From: Cesiribacteraceae bacterium YIM B00369
Lineage (GTDB): Bacteria > Bacteroidota > Bacteroidia > Cytophagales > Cyclobacteriaceae
NCBI GenBank assembly: GCA_017948555.1
Contig: JAFMYY010000002.1
Coordinates: 248,001 to 312,000 of the forward strand
Length of the DNA: 64,000 nucleotides
Reading direction: 5' to 3'
A program made the translations under genes and the position numbers. The notes under the pieces are model-generated. The model was not told the origin of the DNA, ran no database searches, and saw only the letters and a program-made list of their open reading frames with translations. Below, piece after piece: positions 42,844 through 52,371 of the stretch (position 1 is its first letter; every line of letters starts with the position of its first letter).

Positions 42844-45228
42844 TCAGAAATTAAAATTATAGGTAATGGATGGAATTACCGTTCCTAATAAGGAGTAGCG
42901 TACGGCCTCCGTTTTAGTGGGGTCTTCTTCGTTTTGCCTGAAATAAACTGAAAAAGGATTACGGCGGCCATACACATTGTAAAAGCCGAAGGTAAGGCTG
43001 CTTTTCCATTTACGGGAGGAATCTGCGCCCATATCATAAGTGGCAGAAAGGTCGAGACGATGGTAATCAGGAATACGTGCACCATTGCGGTTATCGTAAT
43101 TTGGCGCTGTTATTCCCTGCCATTCAAAACGGGCATTTGGGTAGGTAATGGGGCGACCTGTCATATAGGTGAAATTGCCGGAAAGACTCCATTTTTCGTT
43201 AAGCTGCCGGGAGAGTACTATGGTGAGGTCGTGTGGCTTATCATAATTTGCGTTGTAGTAGTTGCCACTGTTAATTCCTTCCACTCTGCGTTCGGTTTTT
43301 GACAGGGTATAGCTGACCCAGCCAGTCAAACTACCGCTTTGTTTCCTGAGCATCAGTTCCAGTCCATAAGCCCTGCCTTCGCCACTTAATACTTCTGTTT
43401 CAAGGGTTTGATTCAGCATAAGCTCTGCTCCGTCTTTATAATCGAGCAGGTCGTAATATTTTTTATAGTAGGTTTCAGCAGAAAATTCATAAACGTTATT
43501 GGAGAAATTACGGAAGTACCCGATGGCTGCCTGGTCTGCTTTTGCCGGTTTTATATACTGCCCTGCAGGCGTCCACACATCAATTGGCAGAGAAGCTGTA
43601 GTGTTGGAAACCAGGTGAACATACTGGACCATTCTATGGTAACTGGCTTTAATGGAACTGCTCTGCCCCAGCTTATAGCGGGTGGCCAGCCTTGGTTCAA
43701 GATTATGGAAATTTTCTATAACACTTCCTTTTTCGTAAAAAGCGGAGCCTGTAGTTACTCCGGTAGTGGGGTCGTTATTTAAATACTGGTAAACGGTGCC
43801 CTGGCCAAACTGGTGGAAAAGGGAGAACCTTAATCCTGACTGCAAGCTAAAACGATCGCTCAGGTCCCATTGGTGGCTTACATACGCAGCAGATTCAAGC
43901 GCATTCTTAGCTTCTATATCTGTTACTGATTCATTGGTGCTGGTAACGAATTTTACATTACCCGGCTTAAACCGGTAGTACTGGCTGCTGATTCCTGCAT
44001 CTATGGTATGGTTTGGAGATGGATAAACTGTGAAATCAGCCTTAAAATTGTAATTGCGGATATTAGACTTCCAGTTGAAATTGTTTGTTTGCTCTTCTGC
44101 TCCCAATGCATAATCGTAGTCGCTTGCCACGAGAGTTACATTAGAAAATACTTTAGGGCCAAACAGGTGGTTCCATCTGAGACTGGCGGTTTTATTTCCC
44201 CAGTCAAAGCTTGCAGTTTCTCCAAATCCCATCACATCTCTTCCAAAATAACCCGAAAGGAAGAGCCGGTTATTATCGTTAATGGTATAGTTAATCTTGG
44301 CATTGAGGTCGTAAAAATAAGCTTTGCTGTCCCTTATGTTCTCATCAGAGGAGAGGGCAGTAAAAATATCAGCATAGGAGCGGCGCCCTGCAACCATAAA
44401 GGAGCTTTTTTCTTTTACAACCGGCCCTTCCAGCATCAGTCTGCTGCTGATAACGCCTATCCCGCCTGTGCCTGCAAATCTTTTAGCGTTTCCTTCTTTT
44501 TGCCTTACATCCAGTACCGACGATAAACGCCCTCCATACGTAGCCGGAATACCTCCCCGCTGGAGCTGTACATCTTTTATTGCATCGGCATTGAAAACCG
44601 AGAAAAAGCCAAGTACGTGAGATGCATTATAAACAGGGGCTTCATCCAGCAGAATAAGGTTTTCGTCAATATTTCCACCCCTTACATTAAATCCGGTAGC
44701 ACCCTCTCCAACAGTTGTTACGCCGGGTAACAGTTGTATGCTGCGGACAAGATCCACCTCGCCAAGGAGCTGAGGCACTTTCTTTACATCAGAAATATCC
44801 ATTTTAATGGTACTCATCTGGACTACCTCCACTTGCCTGTCTGCCCTTACGGAGGTTACAACCACCTCATCAAGTGCAACCTCTTCTGAAAGAAGCTCCA
44901 TGTCCAGTTTAGTATCCTGGTTTAGTTTTATGGTCCTGATTACGGGCTGATAGCCTACATAGGTAAATTGTACAGTATAAGTTCCGGGCTCCAGGGTAAG
45001 GGAATAATAGCCATAAACATTTGTGGTGGTTCCTGTTTCCTGTTCCTGAATAAAAATGCTTACCCCTATCAATTCTTCTCCTGTGGTTGCGTCTTTAACA
45101 TAGCCGCTGAGGCTGACTTTTTTTTCGTCGCCGGGTATGCTTAAGGGGGAGTAAGCCGAAGGGAGCAGGCTTGCTTTGTTGTCAGTAGCAACTGCCATAA
45201 GAAGGAGTGCTAAAATTATTTTTTTCAT
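42844..45228 (-). CDS. TonB-dependent receptor without STN domain
   Basis: A 794-residue receptor. Signal peptide about 1-19 (ends NKAS); carboxypeptidase-regulatory domain about 36-115 (VSLSGYVKDATTGEELIGVS); plug about 125-245 (GEVDLVRSIQLLPGVTTVGE, FNVRGGNIDENLILLDEAPV); barrel ending SITYNFNF. It closely parallels the STN-bearing receptor in plug and barrel (both have the NADAIKDVQL/NPDAIEDVEI region) but lacks the signalling domain, so sigma control would have to come from the other receptor. Operon with DUF4249. Confidence 0.92.
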   Translation of the reverse strand: MKKIILALLLMAVATDNKASLLPSAYSPLSIPGDEKKVSLSGYVKDATTGEELIGVSIFIQEQETGTTTNVYGYYSLTLEPGTYTVQFTYVGYQPVIRTIKLNQDTKLDMELLSEEVALDEVVVTSVRADRQVEVVQMSTIKMDISDVKKVPQLLGEVDLVRSIQLLPGVTTVGEGATGFNVRGGNIDENLILLDEAPVYNASHVLGFFSVFNADAIKDVQLQRGGIPATYGGRLSSVLDVRQKEGNAKRFAGTGGIGVISSRLMLEGPVVKEKSSFMVAGRRSYADIFTALSSDENIRDSKAYFYDLNAKINYTINDNNRLFLSGYFGRDVMGFGETASFDWGNKTASLRWNHLFGPKVFSNVTLVASDYDYALGAEEQTNNFNWKSNIRNYNFKADFTVYPSPNHTIDAGISSQYYRFKPGNVKFVTSTNESVTDIEAKNALESAAYVSHQWDLSDRFSLQSGLRFSLFHQFGQGTVYQYLNNDPTTGVTTGSAFYEKGSVIENFHNLEPRLATRYKLGQSSSIKASYHRMVQYVHLVSNTTASLPIDVWTPAGQYIKPAKADQAAIGYFRNFSNNVYEFSAETYYKKYYDLLDYKDGAELMLNQTLETEVLSGEGRAYGLELMLRKQSGSLTGWVSYTLSKTERRVEGINSGNYYNANYDKPHDLTIVLSRQLNEKWSLSGNFTYMTGRPITYPNARFEWQGITAPNYDNRNGARIPDYHRLDLSATYDMGADSSRKWKSSLTFGFYNVYGRRNPFSVYFRQNEEDPTKTEAVRYSLLGTVIPSITYNFNF

Positions 45229-45371
45229 GAACCTGTTAGATGTCTTTGCTTCTTTCTCTTACAGACAAAAAGCAGAAGCACATCCCCCAAACGATTTTTG
45301 AAAAAAAAGGTAATTTTTTTCGGGCCGGCCTGAAAAACGGATTTTGTCAGCAGGTGATGCTGTACGGGGGC

Positions 45372-46361
45372 TTATTCTTTCAGGGGAGAAATGGTTTGGA
45401 CCAAATTAAAGAGCAGGCTTGCAGCTAATAGTGCTGTTCTGTTGTCCTGGTCGTGTGCAGGGCATAGTTCGGCTATGTCCATACTCAGTATTTTGCCGGA
45501 TTTATAAAGGTGTACAATAAGTTCCTTTACCACATAAGGATCAAGGCCAAGGGCCGAAGGATTGCTTACCCCCGGGGCATAAGCCGCACTTATTGCGTCA
45601 AGGTCTACTGACAGATAAATCCAGTCTTTATCTTCCATCCATTGATCCAGCAGTTTTTTTACTTCAGGCAGCATGCTTTCCCGGGTATCCTCAGCCTTAA
45701 GGAAACTGGCATTATATTGTTTAGCGCTGTTAAAGTGAGCCGCTGTATTGGCAGTTTGCTGAACACCTATACAGAAATAGCTGAAATCTTTATTATGATT
45801 TCTCCGAAGATCAGCAATTTGCCGGAAGGCGGTGCCATTATTGGCATCTCTTGAGTAAGAGCCCAGATTAAGGTGAGCATCAATATTTATAATTCCAAAG
45901 CTTGCTTCAGGGTGGTTTTTAAGGTGCTGGTGAAGGCCAAGGTAGTGCCCGTAAGAAATTTCATGTCCTCCTCCCAGAAGTACGGGTATAAAGTTATGTT
46001 GCAGGAGGTGGTAAATTTTCTGGGCCAGTAATTCCTGAGCAGTTTCCAGGTTCCGGTTAGGACATATTACATTGCCGGCATCGAAAATAGCTGTGTATTC
46101 AGTATTAAAATGAACAGGCATATTGGCCATAGCTTCCCTGATAGCGTCAGGGCCTTGTTGTGCTCCTGTGTGACCCTTGCTTCTCCGGACACCTTCGTCG
46201 CAGCAGAACCCGAGGAAAGCAATATTCTGTTTCTGTCCGCTTAAGTGTACATCCTGTGTGAGTTTTAAATACTTTATTATTTGGTGCCAGCGTGAAATAT
46301 AGTTTCCCTCCTGCAGGTCAACATGGCCTCTCCAGAATTTTTTGTCCGGTGCCTGATACAT
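45372..46361 (-). CDS. hutG: Arginase-family hydrolase, probable formimidoylglutamase
   Basis: A 329-residue ureohydrolase-fold enzyme. Metal-site motifs: LLGGGHEIS (128-136), INIDAHLN (159-166) and SVDLDAISAAYAPGVSNPSA. HutG splits formiminoglutamate to glutamate and formamide in histidine breakdown; Bacteroidota members have this layout. Two positions differ from the textbook arginase pattern: DAHxD reads DAHLN, and the third aspartate after DLD is Ser. No other hut genes are visible, so the exact substrate is uncertain. A 12-base palindrome CAGGATATCCTG (46383-46394) lies ahead of the start. Confidence 0.75.
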   Translation of the reverse strand: MYQAPDKKFWRGHVDLQEGNYISRWHQIIKYLKLTQDVHLSGQKQNIAFLGFCCDEGVRRSKGHTGAQQGPDAIREAMANMPVHFNTEYTAIFDAGNVICPNRNLETAQELLAQKIYHLLQHNFIPVLLGGGHEISYGHYLGLHQHLKNHPEASFGIINIDAHLNLGSYSRDANNGTAFRQIADLRRNHNKDFSYFCIGVQQTANTAAHFNSAKQYNASFLKAEDTRESMLPEVKKLLDQWMEDKDWIYLSVDLDAISAAYAPGVSNPSALGLDPYVVKELIVHLYKSGKILSMDIAELCPAHDQDNRTALLAASLLFNLVQTISPLKE

Positions 46362-46665
46362 ATAGTTAATTTAAAAAGAAACAGGATATCCTGAAATATT
46401 TTTGTGCATGATTGATTTCCGGAAAAATACAAATTTCTGATTTAGTAACAATTAAACCGGGGAATGGTGTTAAATAAGTTTTGCTGTGTTATTTATAAAA
46501 TTACCACCTGAGTAAAATAAAATCTGTTTTTAATGAAAAATGTCATGTGTTTAAAACTGCAATTTTCAGTGTTACAACTGGAATTATTTAAGTGTAGTGG
46601 TGGGGTTTTTATATATTCAGGTTCAGATTATTTCAGTATCTTCGTCAGGAAATTAGCTGTATATC
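46362..46665. other. Divergent intergenic region hutG / unknown gene
   Basis: Contains the perfect palindrome CAGGATATCCTG (46383-46394), 21 bases ahead of hutG, and TATCTTCG (46637-46644), near-consensus -7 box for the rightward gene. Otherwise A/T-rich and without an open frame. Confidence 0.4.
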
Positions 46666-47373
46666 ATGGAAGAAGGAAAGTTTGCCCATTCTTTAAAAAG
46701 TACTTCTGAAGAAAAGTTGCTTCATCAGGTAGTTTTGAATAAAAGGAGGATTGCCTTAAAAAAGGTACTTCTGAAATATATGGGCTTAAGCCTTAGCAGG
46801 GAACAACCAATACTTCACATGAAAGATGTGGAATATGCCGGTTTGGGGGATGAGTTGCTTGTGGTAAGCCGCGCTCTTGGCCTGGAACCTGCTGAAATCC
46901 CGTTATATGCGGAGCCAGTGGCCATAGAAGTAAATGGGATTGCAATTTCCCTTGATTGTGAATACCAGTTTAATCATTTCAGGGGGCTGACTTTACAATC
47001 TCCGGTATATGCCCTTCCTCTTATCCACAGCCTGAGCAGGTACAAAGGATACTGTCAGCCGGATCCTTCTCATAATTCAGGCACTGCAGGAAAAAGAAGC
47101 AGGGACAGATTGCGTCTTCAGAAAAATTCAGTGCCTGCAGCCGGAGTACTTAAGTATCAGGCGCTCAATGATTTTATGCAGGACCTGCTTCCTCTCGTTC
47201 ATTTTGTTCCTGTTTTAAGGTTTTCTGTATATGATCAGCTGGAAACACCTGCCGGTTCTGTTAGCATGCATAAGCTTTTAAGCGGGGAAGATCCTGCCCA
47301 TTTCAGCTTGTTAGCAGATTATATTTCAGGGCACCTGAACAACCTGGGCGAAATTTTCAATCTGGATTTTTAA
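46666..47373 (+). CDS. Hypothetical protein, unknown function
   Basis: A 235-residue soluble protein with no signal or membrane helix. It opens MEEGKFAHSLKSTSEEKLLHQ, is mostly alpha/beta by composition, and has a basic Ser/Arg/Lys segment around residues 140-160 (AGKRSRDRLRLQK). No family recognised. It is followed by a gap of about 330 bases and then a response-regulator gene on the same strand. Confidence 0.55.
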   Translation: MEEGKFAHSLKSTSEEKLLHQVVLNKRRIALKKVLLKYMGLSLSREQPILHMKDVEYAGLGDELLVVSRALGLEPAEIPLYAEPVAIEVNGIAISLDCEYQFNHFRGLTLQSPVYALPLIHSLSRYKGYCQPDPSHNSGTAGKRSRDRLRLQKNSVPAAGVLKYQALNDFMQDLLPLVHFVPVLRFSVYDQLETPAGSVSMHKLLSGEDPAHFSLLADYISGHLNNLGEIFNLDF

Positions 47374-47704
47374 CAACGCAGGAGCTTTAAGATAATAGCG
47401 TGGGTGATATGGAGGGCAGGAGTATTTTAAAGTTAAATGGTAAACTGGTGAAAAAACTGCATTTAATCAGCGGGTGCGAAATCAAAAATAAGCCCCTCAG
47501 CTGCAGTGATTTTTAATGTTCTGTTAGCTGCCTGAAAGAAATAATCAAATCTTAATTTCAAAAAATTATAACTATAGATCAGGTTTGGTTAGATTTGTCC
47601 AAAATATTGTATAATTTTATTATGGTTTTATCCCGCTTCCTTAACTGAGGAAAGGTTGAAAAACGATTCCTTTTATTCTGGTGGAGTCCTTATTTGTTGT
47701 TGAA
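47374..47704. other. Intergenic region upstream of the first receiver gene
   Basis: No clear promoter consensus. A 35-codon frame at 47409-47516 exists but has no other support. Confidence 0.4.
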
Positions 47705-48118
47705 ATGGAAAAATTTAAATCAGTACTTATTATTGATGATAACGAAATGGATTGTTTCGTTTCCCGGATAGTGATTGACAGAATTAAGCTGGCCGGTTCT
47801 GTTGTCTGCCTCAAAAATGCCTATAATGCATTAGAGCATATACAATCGCTGAAGTTGCAGGTGGAAAAAGATGGTACCCGCCTCGAAGACCTGTGCATTT
47901 TTCTGGATATTGTGATGCCATATATGAATGCAGGAGATTTCTTAAACGCTCTGGATAAAATATGGCCATCTTTAGTTTCAAGGGTTTATATTGTTTCCGG
48001 GCTGCCTGTTGAAGAGCAATACAGTCTTGTGGTGAGGGAGGATGTTGGTGGTTTTTTATCCAAACCGTTAACTGATGAGAAAGTGAGGAATGTTTTTTTG
48101 AGAAAAGAATTGCTTTAA
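47705..48118 (+). CDS. Stand-alone response-regulator receiver protein
   Basis: A 137-residue single receiver domain: acidic pair in IIDDNEMD (about 10-17), phospho-acceptor Asp in CIFLDIVMP (about 63-71), switch Ser in IVSGLP and invariant Lys in LSKPL. I chose ATG 47705 over a GTG 24 bases upstream. No output domain, so it works by protein contact or as a phosphorelay shuttle. A similar receiver lies 362 bases downstream; no histidine kinase is in the window. Confidence 0.88.
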   Translation: MEKFKSVLIIDDNEMDCFVSRIVIDRIKLAGSVVCLKNAYNALEHIQSLKLQVEKDGTRLEDLCIFLDIVMPYMNAGDFLNALDKIWPSLVSRVYIVSGLPVEEQYSLVVREDVGGFLSKPLTDEKVRNVFLRKELL

Positions 48119-48480
48119 ACCATTTAAAGCTCACAGTAAGCCTTTTATTTGATACCAAAGCTGTTTTAGTGCTTTCTGTAGCCGGAAAAGCCGCCTGCTC
48201 ATCCTGAAAAGCGATAGCTATAGCCGCCTTTCTTTCTTTGTAGTATTTCCGTACTCCTCTCCATTGCATGATCGTTATCCGGTATTTTATTCTGTCAGAC
48301 TGATCAGTAGCAGGCAATTTCTGCCGGTAAACTCCTTTTTATACTAATTAACCGGAAAAGCAACGCTTATCCTTAAGCATCAATCCGTTATATTTGTGGA
48401 ATGTTTTGAGATGTTCGTAACCAAAACGTTGAACAGATGAATACTGAGGAAAGATTGTTAATCAGATAATGTGTTGCTAA
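48119..48480. other. Intergenic region between the two receiver genes
   Basis: No gene; TATATTTG at 48389-48396 is an exact -7 element, about 85 bases before the second receiver, so the two are probably transcribed separately. Confidence 0.4.
48389..48396 (+). promoter_or_regulatory. -7 element ahead of the second receiver gene
   Basis: TATATTTG, exact TAnnTTTG match; no -33 TTG at the expected spacing. Confidence 0.4.
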
Positions 48481-48948
48481 ATGATGGGGAGGGAAGAGTG
48501 TACTGTATCGCATAAAAAAGATAGTTTGTTAATGGGCTCCAGTTTTATTCTTATGGTTGATGATGATCCGCTGACTAACTATATGAATAAAAAACTGCTG
48601 CTGCATTTTGGGGCTGCCTCTGTTATAAAAACTTATACAAATCCTTATGATGCACTTGCTGCAGTGGAGGAACTGACTTCCGCAAACATTGATGTGGATG
48701 AACTTTGCATTTTACTTGATGTGCAGATGGTGGAAATGGATGGTGCTGAATTTTTAGAAAAGCTTAAAACCAAAAAGCCTGATATTCCTGATTTTAAAAT
48801 CCGCATTTATTTAGTGTCGGGATCGTTTCCGGCTTACTGCCTCGGCCGGTTAAAAGAGTATTCCCTGGCAGGATTTTTTTTAAAGCCCCTTTCCAATGGA
48901 AATGCCAGAGAGGTTATTATGCCTTTGAATCCTGTTTATTTCTGGTAA
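48481..48948 (+). CDS. Stand-alone response-regulator receiver protein (second)
   Basis: A 155-residue single receiver: acidic site VDDDPLTN (about 25-32), phospho-acceptor Asp in CILLDVQMVEMDG (about 77-89), switch Ser in YLVSGSFP and Lys in FFLKPLSN. An extra ~20-residue N-terminus (MMGREECTVSHKK) precedes the fold; a later ATG (MGSSFILMVDDD) is an alternative start. Related to the upstream receiver: both share a DELCI/EDLCI-(F/L)LD segment and VSG switch. Output partner unknown. Confidence 0.85.
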   Translation: MMGREECTVSHKKDSLLMGSSFILMVDDDPLTNYMNKKLLLHFGAASVIKTYTNPYDALAAVEELTSANIDVDELCILLDVQMVEMDGAEFLEKLKTKKPDIPDFKIRIYLVSGSFPAYCLGRLKEYSLAGFFLKPLSNGNAREVIMPLNPVYFW

Positions 48949-49367
48949 TTATCAGCCGCGCAAATCTTATTCCTGAGGTTAATTCAAAAAGAAGGGGAAG
49001 TGTATTTATAGATACAGAAAGCAGAGAAATAAAAGAAATAAGGAGGACATATAAAGAACGACAGGTTCAAATCCTGAATAGTCCTGTTCCTCAAGGGGGA
49101 TAAAAAGTAAATCCTGGAATGTGCTGATCATTCTGTTAAGCATGCACAAATATATATATTATTTCTGATTTTATATAATAAATTTAAGTAAATGTTCAAA
49201 ATCAGAAGAAAAGCCTAAATTAACCATTTCTCTTTGCGGTAGAAGTTTCTCTGTTATCAAAGGTTATTTAATGCATAGGTAATAAAAGGAAGCTCTTTGA
49301 AAGATTTTTAATGCGCGTTATTTCTATTATAGTGTGTTAGTAACAAAAAAAATACGCACCAGCCTGT
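48949..49367. other. Intergenic region upstream of the T9SS surface protein
   Basis: No gene. AGGAGG (49041-49046) has no open frame behind it. A tRNA T-arm-like stretch ACAGG-TTCAAAT-CCTG sits at 49061-49076. The rest is A/T-rich. Confidence 0.4.
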
Positions 49368-52286
49368 ATGGGTAAATTTTTCCTGTTTATTATAATTTTT
49401 ATACCTTTCCATGGTTTTTCCCAAATATGGAGGGAAAGCTTTGATGGCCTTCCTGATGGTACAAAAAATTATGATGGTGCAATAAAATGGAGTTCTGTTC
49501 AGCCTGCAGGACCAGCAAAGATATTTGAGAAAAGAACCTATCCCGGATATCAGATATTTGCTATAAATGATACCGGTAATGAAGGGATGTGGCAGTCGGA
49601 GGATATAGATATTTCAGCTGCACAGGAAGTAGCAATAGGAATTACCTTAGGAAGCTATTGGGCAAGCAGTACTGACTATGTCCGCTGTTATTACAAACTA
49701 GACGGCGGTCCGGAAGTATTGTTTGGTGAACAGTTTGGTGCCGCCAATTTGAATATAGCATCTGCAGCCAGTGCCATTGTAACTGGCAAAACCCTCCGGA
49801 TCATTATCAGGGGAAAGGAAAATACGCCGGGTACCTATAATGGCTACCCTACTTTAATGGGGTTTGATGATGTAACTGTTTCCAGAATTACTTATTTATA
49901 CTCAAGAGGATCAGGAAACTGGGATAATACTAACTCCTGGTCGAAAACCGGTTATGATGGAAATTCCTGTTCCTGCACTCCTGATGTGAATACCCATGTT
50001 TTTATAGGAAACGGTAAGGTAATTAACCTTAATTCAACAGCGCGGAGCGCGGGAGTAACCGTAGAGGGAACCGGAAGGATAAATTATACCGCCAATGCCC
50101 GGTTGAATATTGAAAGAGGAGGGGTGCTGGAAATTCAAAATGGTGGCGTTATCGATAAAAATGGAAATGGTGCAGCTTCGCTGGGCTTATCTACTTATAG
50201 CTATAATGTAGGTGTTGAGGGTATTCTTTCTGTTTCGGAAATATTTATCAATTCCGCCAATGTTGACTTCAGGGGAGCAGGCAGTATAAATGTGGGAGGA
50301 AATGTCAGGATCAGCAGTGTGGTTGGAAAATCCATCAGCAACGGGATGTCTGGTAATTTCACGATCGGGAATGAGCTCAGGTTTGAATCCACATCATCCA
50401 ATATGGTATTTACTAACCGGGGCAATATTATAATTTCCAACAGACTTCTTTTAGATAACAAAGCTGTAAACATAATAAACCATGGCAGTATTGCTATTGG
50501 CAGCAACGGGATATTAGCAGGAAGTGCTGATGATGACGGGAACAGCATTGAAAACCACGGAACCCTGTCTTTCGGAGCGGTTAACCTGAACGGCAGTGAT
50601 TTTATGCTCAATAACTCCGGCACCATAAACCAGGCAGGAGATTTCCTGAACATAAATAATGCAAGCGCTTTTAATAACCTTAGTGGAGGAATCTGGAATT
50701 ATGGGGGGAGCAGTTCTGCTTCCCGTTTATATAGCAGCGCATATAACAGTTCGTTTAACTTTTCAAGGCCGGGAAGTCAGAATATTTTTATTCCGGCAGA
50801 CGGGGCCTATCACCATTTGTCGTTTTCAGGTTCAGGGGTGAAATCAGCAGGGGGTGATTTACTGGTTTCAGGTGATTTAATTATTTCCGGTTCTTCTCAG
50901 CTGGATGTAACGGCCAGCATGTTTTCCATTACTACAGGTGGTAACTGGAGTAATTTAAGTACTCATCCTGATTCTTTTCTGGAGCGTAAGGGGAAAGTAT
51001 CTTTTAATGGATCAGGTGAACAGATAATCAGCGCGGCAGGCGGGGAGGAAACATTTTATGAGCTGGAAATTAATAAAAGCTCCGGCTCTGTAAGGCAGCC
51101 CAAAGCATCACCGGTTCAGTTAACTGTTTCTGAAAAGCTAAATCTGGTTGGTGGTGGTCTTGACCTGAACGGGGGAAACCTGTTTGTTACCAGGGCTGAT
51201 GTTGCCGCAATCAGCAGAACGGCCGGGTTTATAAGAAGTGAAGTTTCCACAGCTCCTTATAGTGCAGTAAAATGGTCTGTAGGGAATGGTACAGGGGCTT
51301 ATGTTTTCCCATTTGGTACAAGTAATGCGGCTGAAGATTATATCCCCTTCACTTTTAATATTACTGAAGCCGGTACAGGCGGGGGATTAGTATCTCTGGC
51401 CACTTATGGCACCAGCCGGGACAATTTGCCATATCCTGCAGGAGTAACTAAGCTTGGAGGGGCAGCAGGCGCCGATTTAAGTGACCATGTAGCAGATCGT
51501 TTCTGGCAGATTGACCTGGAAAATTTTGAAGAGAAACCAGTAAGCACCATTACCTTTACGGCTACAGCCGCTGAGGTACAGAATTCAGGTGCGCTCCGTG
51601 CGCAGCGTTGGAATGCAGAGAAAGGAGACTGGGATGCACCTTTGGAAGGCCAGACAAATCCGGCGGCAAATGCTGTAACTGTTCCGGGGGTAAGTTCTTT
51701 TTCTCCATGGACACTGGCAGGAAAAGATACCCCTTTACCTGTGGAACTTACTTTTTTTAATGCTGCAGTAAAAAATGGCGAGGTGGAAATAGAATGGGAA
51801 ACAGCAGGAGAAACCAATAATGATTATTTTACTGTGGAGCGGTCGCAGGATATTTATCATTTTCAGGAATTGAAAATGGTAAAGGGTAAAGGAAATTCAA
51901 GGACTAAAGAGCGATACCGAACTTATGATTATATTCCTTTTGCCGGTAAATCATACTACCGCCTGAAGCAAACAGACTTTGACGGAACCACCTACTATCA
52001 TAAAGCGGTTATGGTGGAATTTCCTGCCGCGAATGGTGATTTTGTTGTTTATCCGAATCCCTTTGATGGAAATGAAATTACTGTCAGAGGGTTTGTAAGT
52101 GATAACTCAGGAGCCCCCACTGCTGTAGAAGTAATGAATGCAAATGGCCGGCTGGTGTTTACCACTCAGATTGAAGCCAATGCTAAAAAAGGGGATATAA
52201 CAATAAAATTCCCCCGGGCGCTTTCACCGGGAATTTATCTTATAAGGATTGGACCAGCTTATAGCAGTAAAATAATTGTGGAATAG
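49368..52286 (+). CDS. Large T9SS-exported surface protein with repeat-rich beta domain
   Basis: A 972-residue exported protein; signal peptide 1-18 (ends HGFSQ). A jelly-roll-like N-terminal domain (about 20-175) is followed by a long Asn/Gly/Ser-rich beta-helix-like region (about 200-560) with recurring phrases such as GNVRISS, GNELRFES and NHGSIAIG, then a conserved Bacteroidota module starting TPLPVELTFFNAAVKNGEVE (about 786-805) and a type A sorting domain with VVYPNPFDGNEI (about 892-903) ending in SSKIIVE. It should cross the outer membrane via T9SS and be surface-anchored or released. No catalytic motif recognised; adhesin or sugar-binding role possible. Confidence 0.88.
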   Translation: MGKFFLFIIIFIPFHGFSQIWRESFDGLPDGTKNYDGAIKWSSVQPAGPAKIFEKRTYPGYQIFAINDTGNEGMWQSEDIDISAAQEVAIGITLGSYWASSTDYVRCYYKLDGGPEVLFGEQFGAANLNIASAASAIVTGKTLRIIIRGKENTPGTYNGYPTLMGFDDVTVSRITYLYSRGSGNWDNTNSWSKTGYDGNSCSCTPDVNTHVFIGNGKVINLNSTARSAGVTVEGTGRINYTANARLNIERGGVLEIQNGGVIDKNGNGAASLGLSTYSYNVGVEGILSVSEIFINSANVDFRGAGSINVGGNVRISSVVGKSISNGMSGNFTIGNELRFESTSSNMVFTNRGNIIISNRLLLDNKAVNIINHGSIAIGSNGILAGSADDDGNSIENHGTLSFGAVNLNGSDFMLNNSGTINQAGDFLNINNASAFNNLSGGIWNYGGSSSASRLYSSAYNSSFNFSRPGSQNIFIPADGAYHHLSFSGSGVKSAGGDLLVSGDLIISGSSQLDVTASMFSITTGGNWSNLSTHPDSFLERKGKVSFNGSGEQIISAAGGEETFYELEINKSSGSVRQPKASPVQLTVSEKLNLVGGGLDLNGGNLFVTRADVAAISRTAGFIRSEVSTAPYSAVKWSVGNGTGAYVFPFGTSNAAEDYIPFTFNITEAGTGGGLVSLATYGTSRDNLPYPAGVTKLGGAAGADLSDHVADRFWQIDLENFEEKPVSTITFTATAAEVQNSGALRAQRWNAEKGDWDAPLEGQTNPAANAVTVPGVSSFSPWTLAGKDTPLPVELTFFNAAVKNGEVEIEWETAGETNNDYFTVERSQDIYHFQELKMVKGKGNSRTKERYRTYDYIPFAGKSYYRLKQTDFDGTTYYHKAVMVEFPAANGDFVVYPNPFDGNEITVRGFVSDNSGAPTAVEVMNANGRLVFTTQIEANAKKGDITIKFPRALSPGIYLIRIGPAYSSKIIVE

Positions 52287-52295
52287 AAAAAGGAA

Positions 52296-52347
52296 GAACT
52301 GTTTCAATTACCTGATGTTGGAAAGAACACCGGGGTTGAAACAGTTC
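52296..52347 (-). terminator. Terminator of the HMG-CoA reductase gene
   Basis: Perfect 12-base stem GAACTGTTTCAA/TTGAAACAGTTC (52296-52307 with 52336-52347), 28-base loop; on the minus strand it is followed by TTCCTTTTTC. May serve both convergent genes. Confidence 0.6.
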
Positions 52348-52371
52348 CGGAAGAAGTCAGATGAAATTTAA

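Noticed and set aside
47409-47516. 35-codon ORF (MEGRSILKLNGK...) in the gap before the first receiver gene
   Set aside because: No ribosome site, no domain, no overlap or coupling; frames this short are expected by chance.
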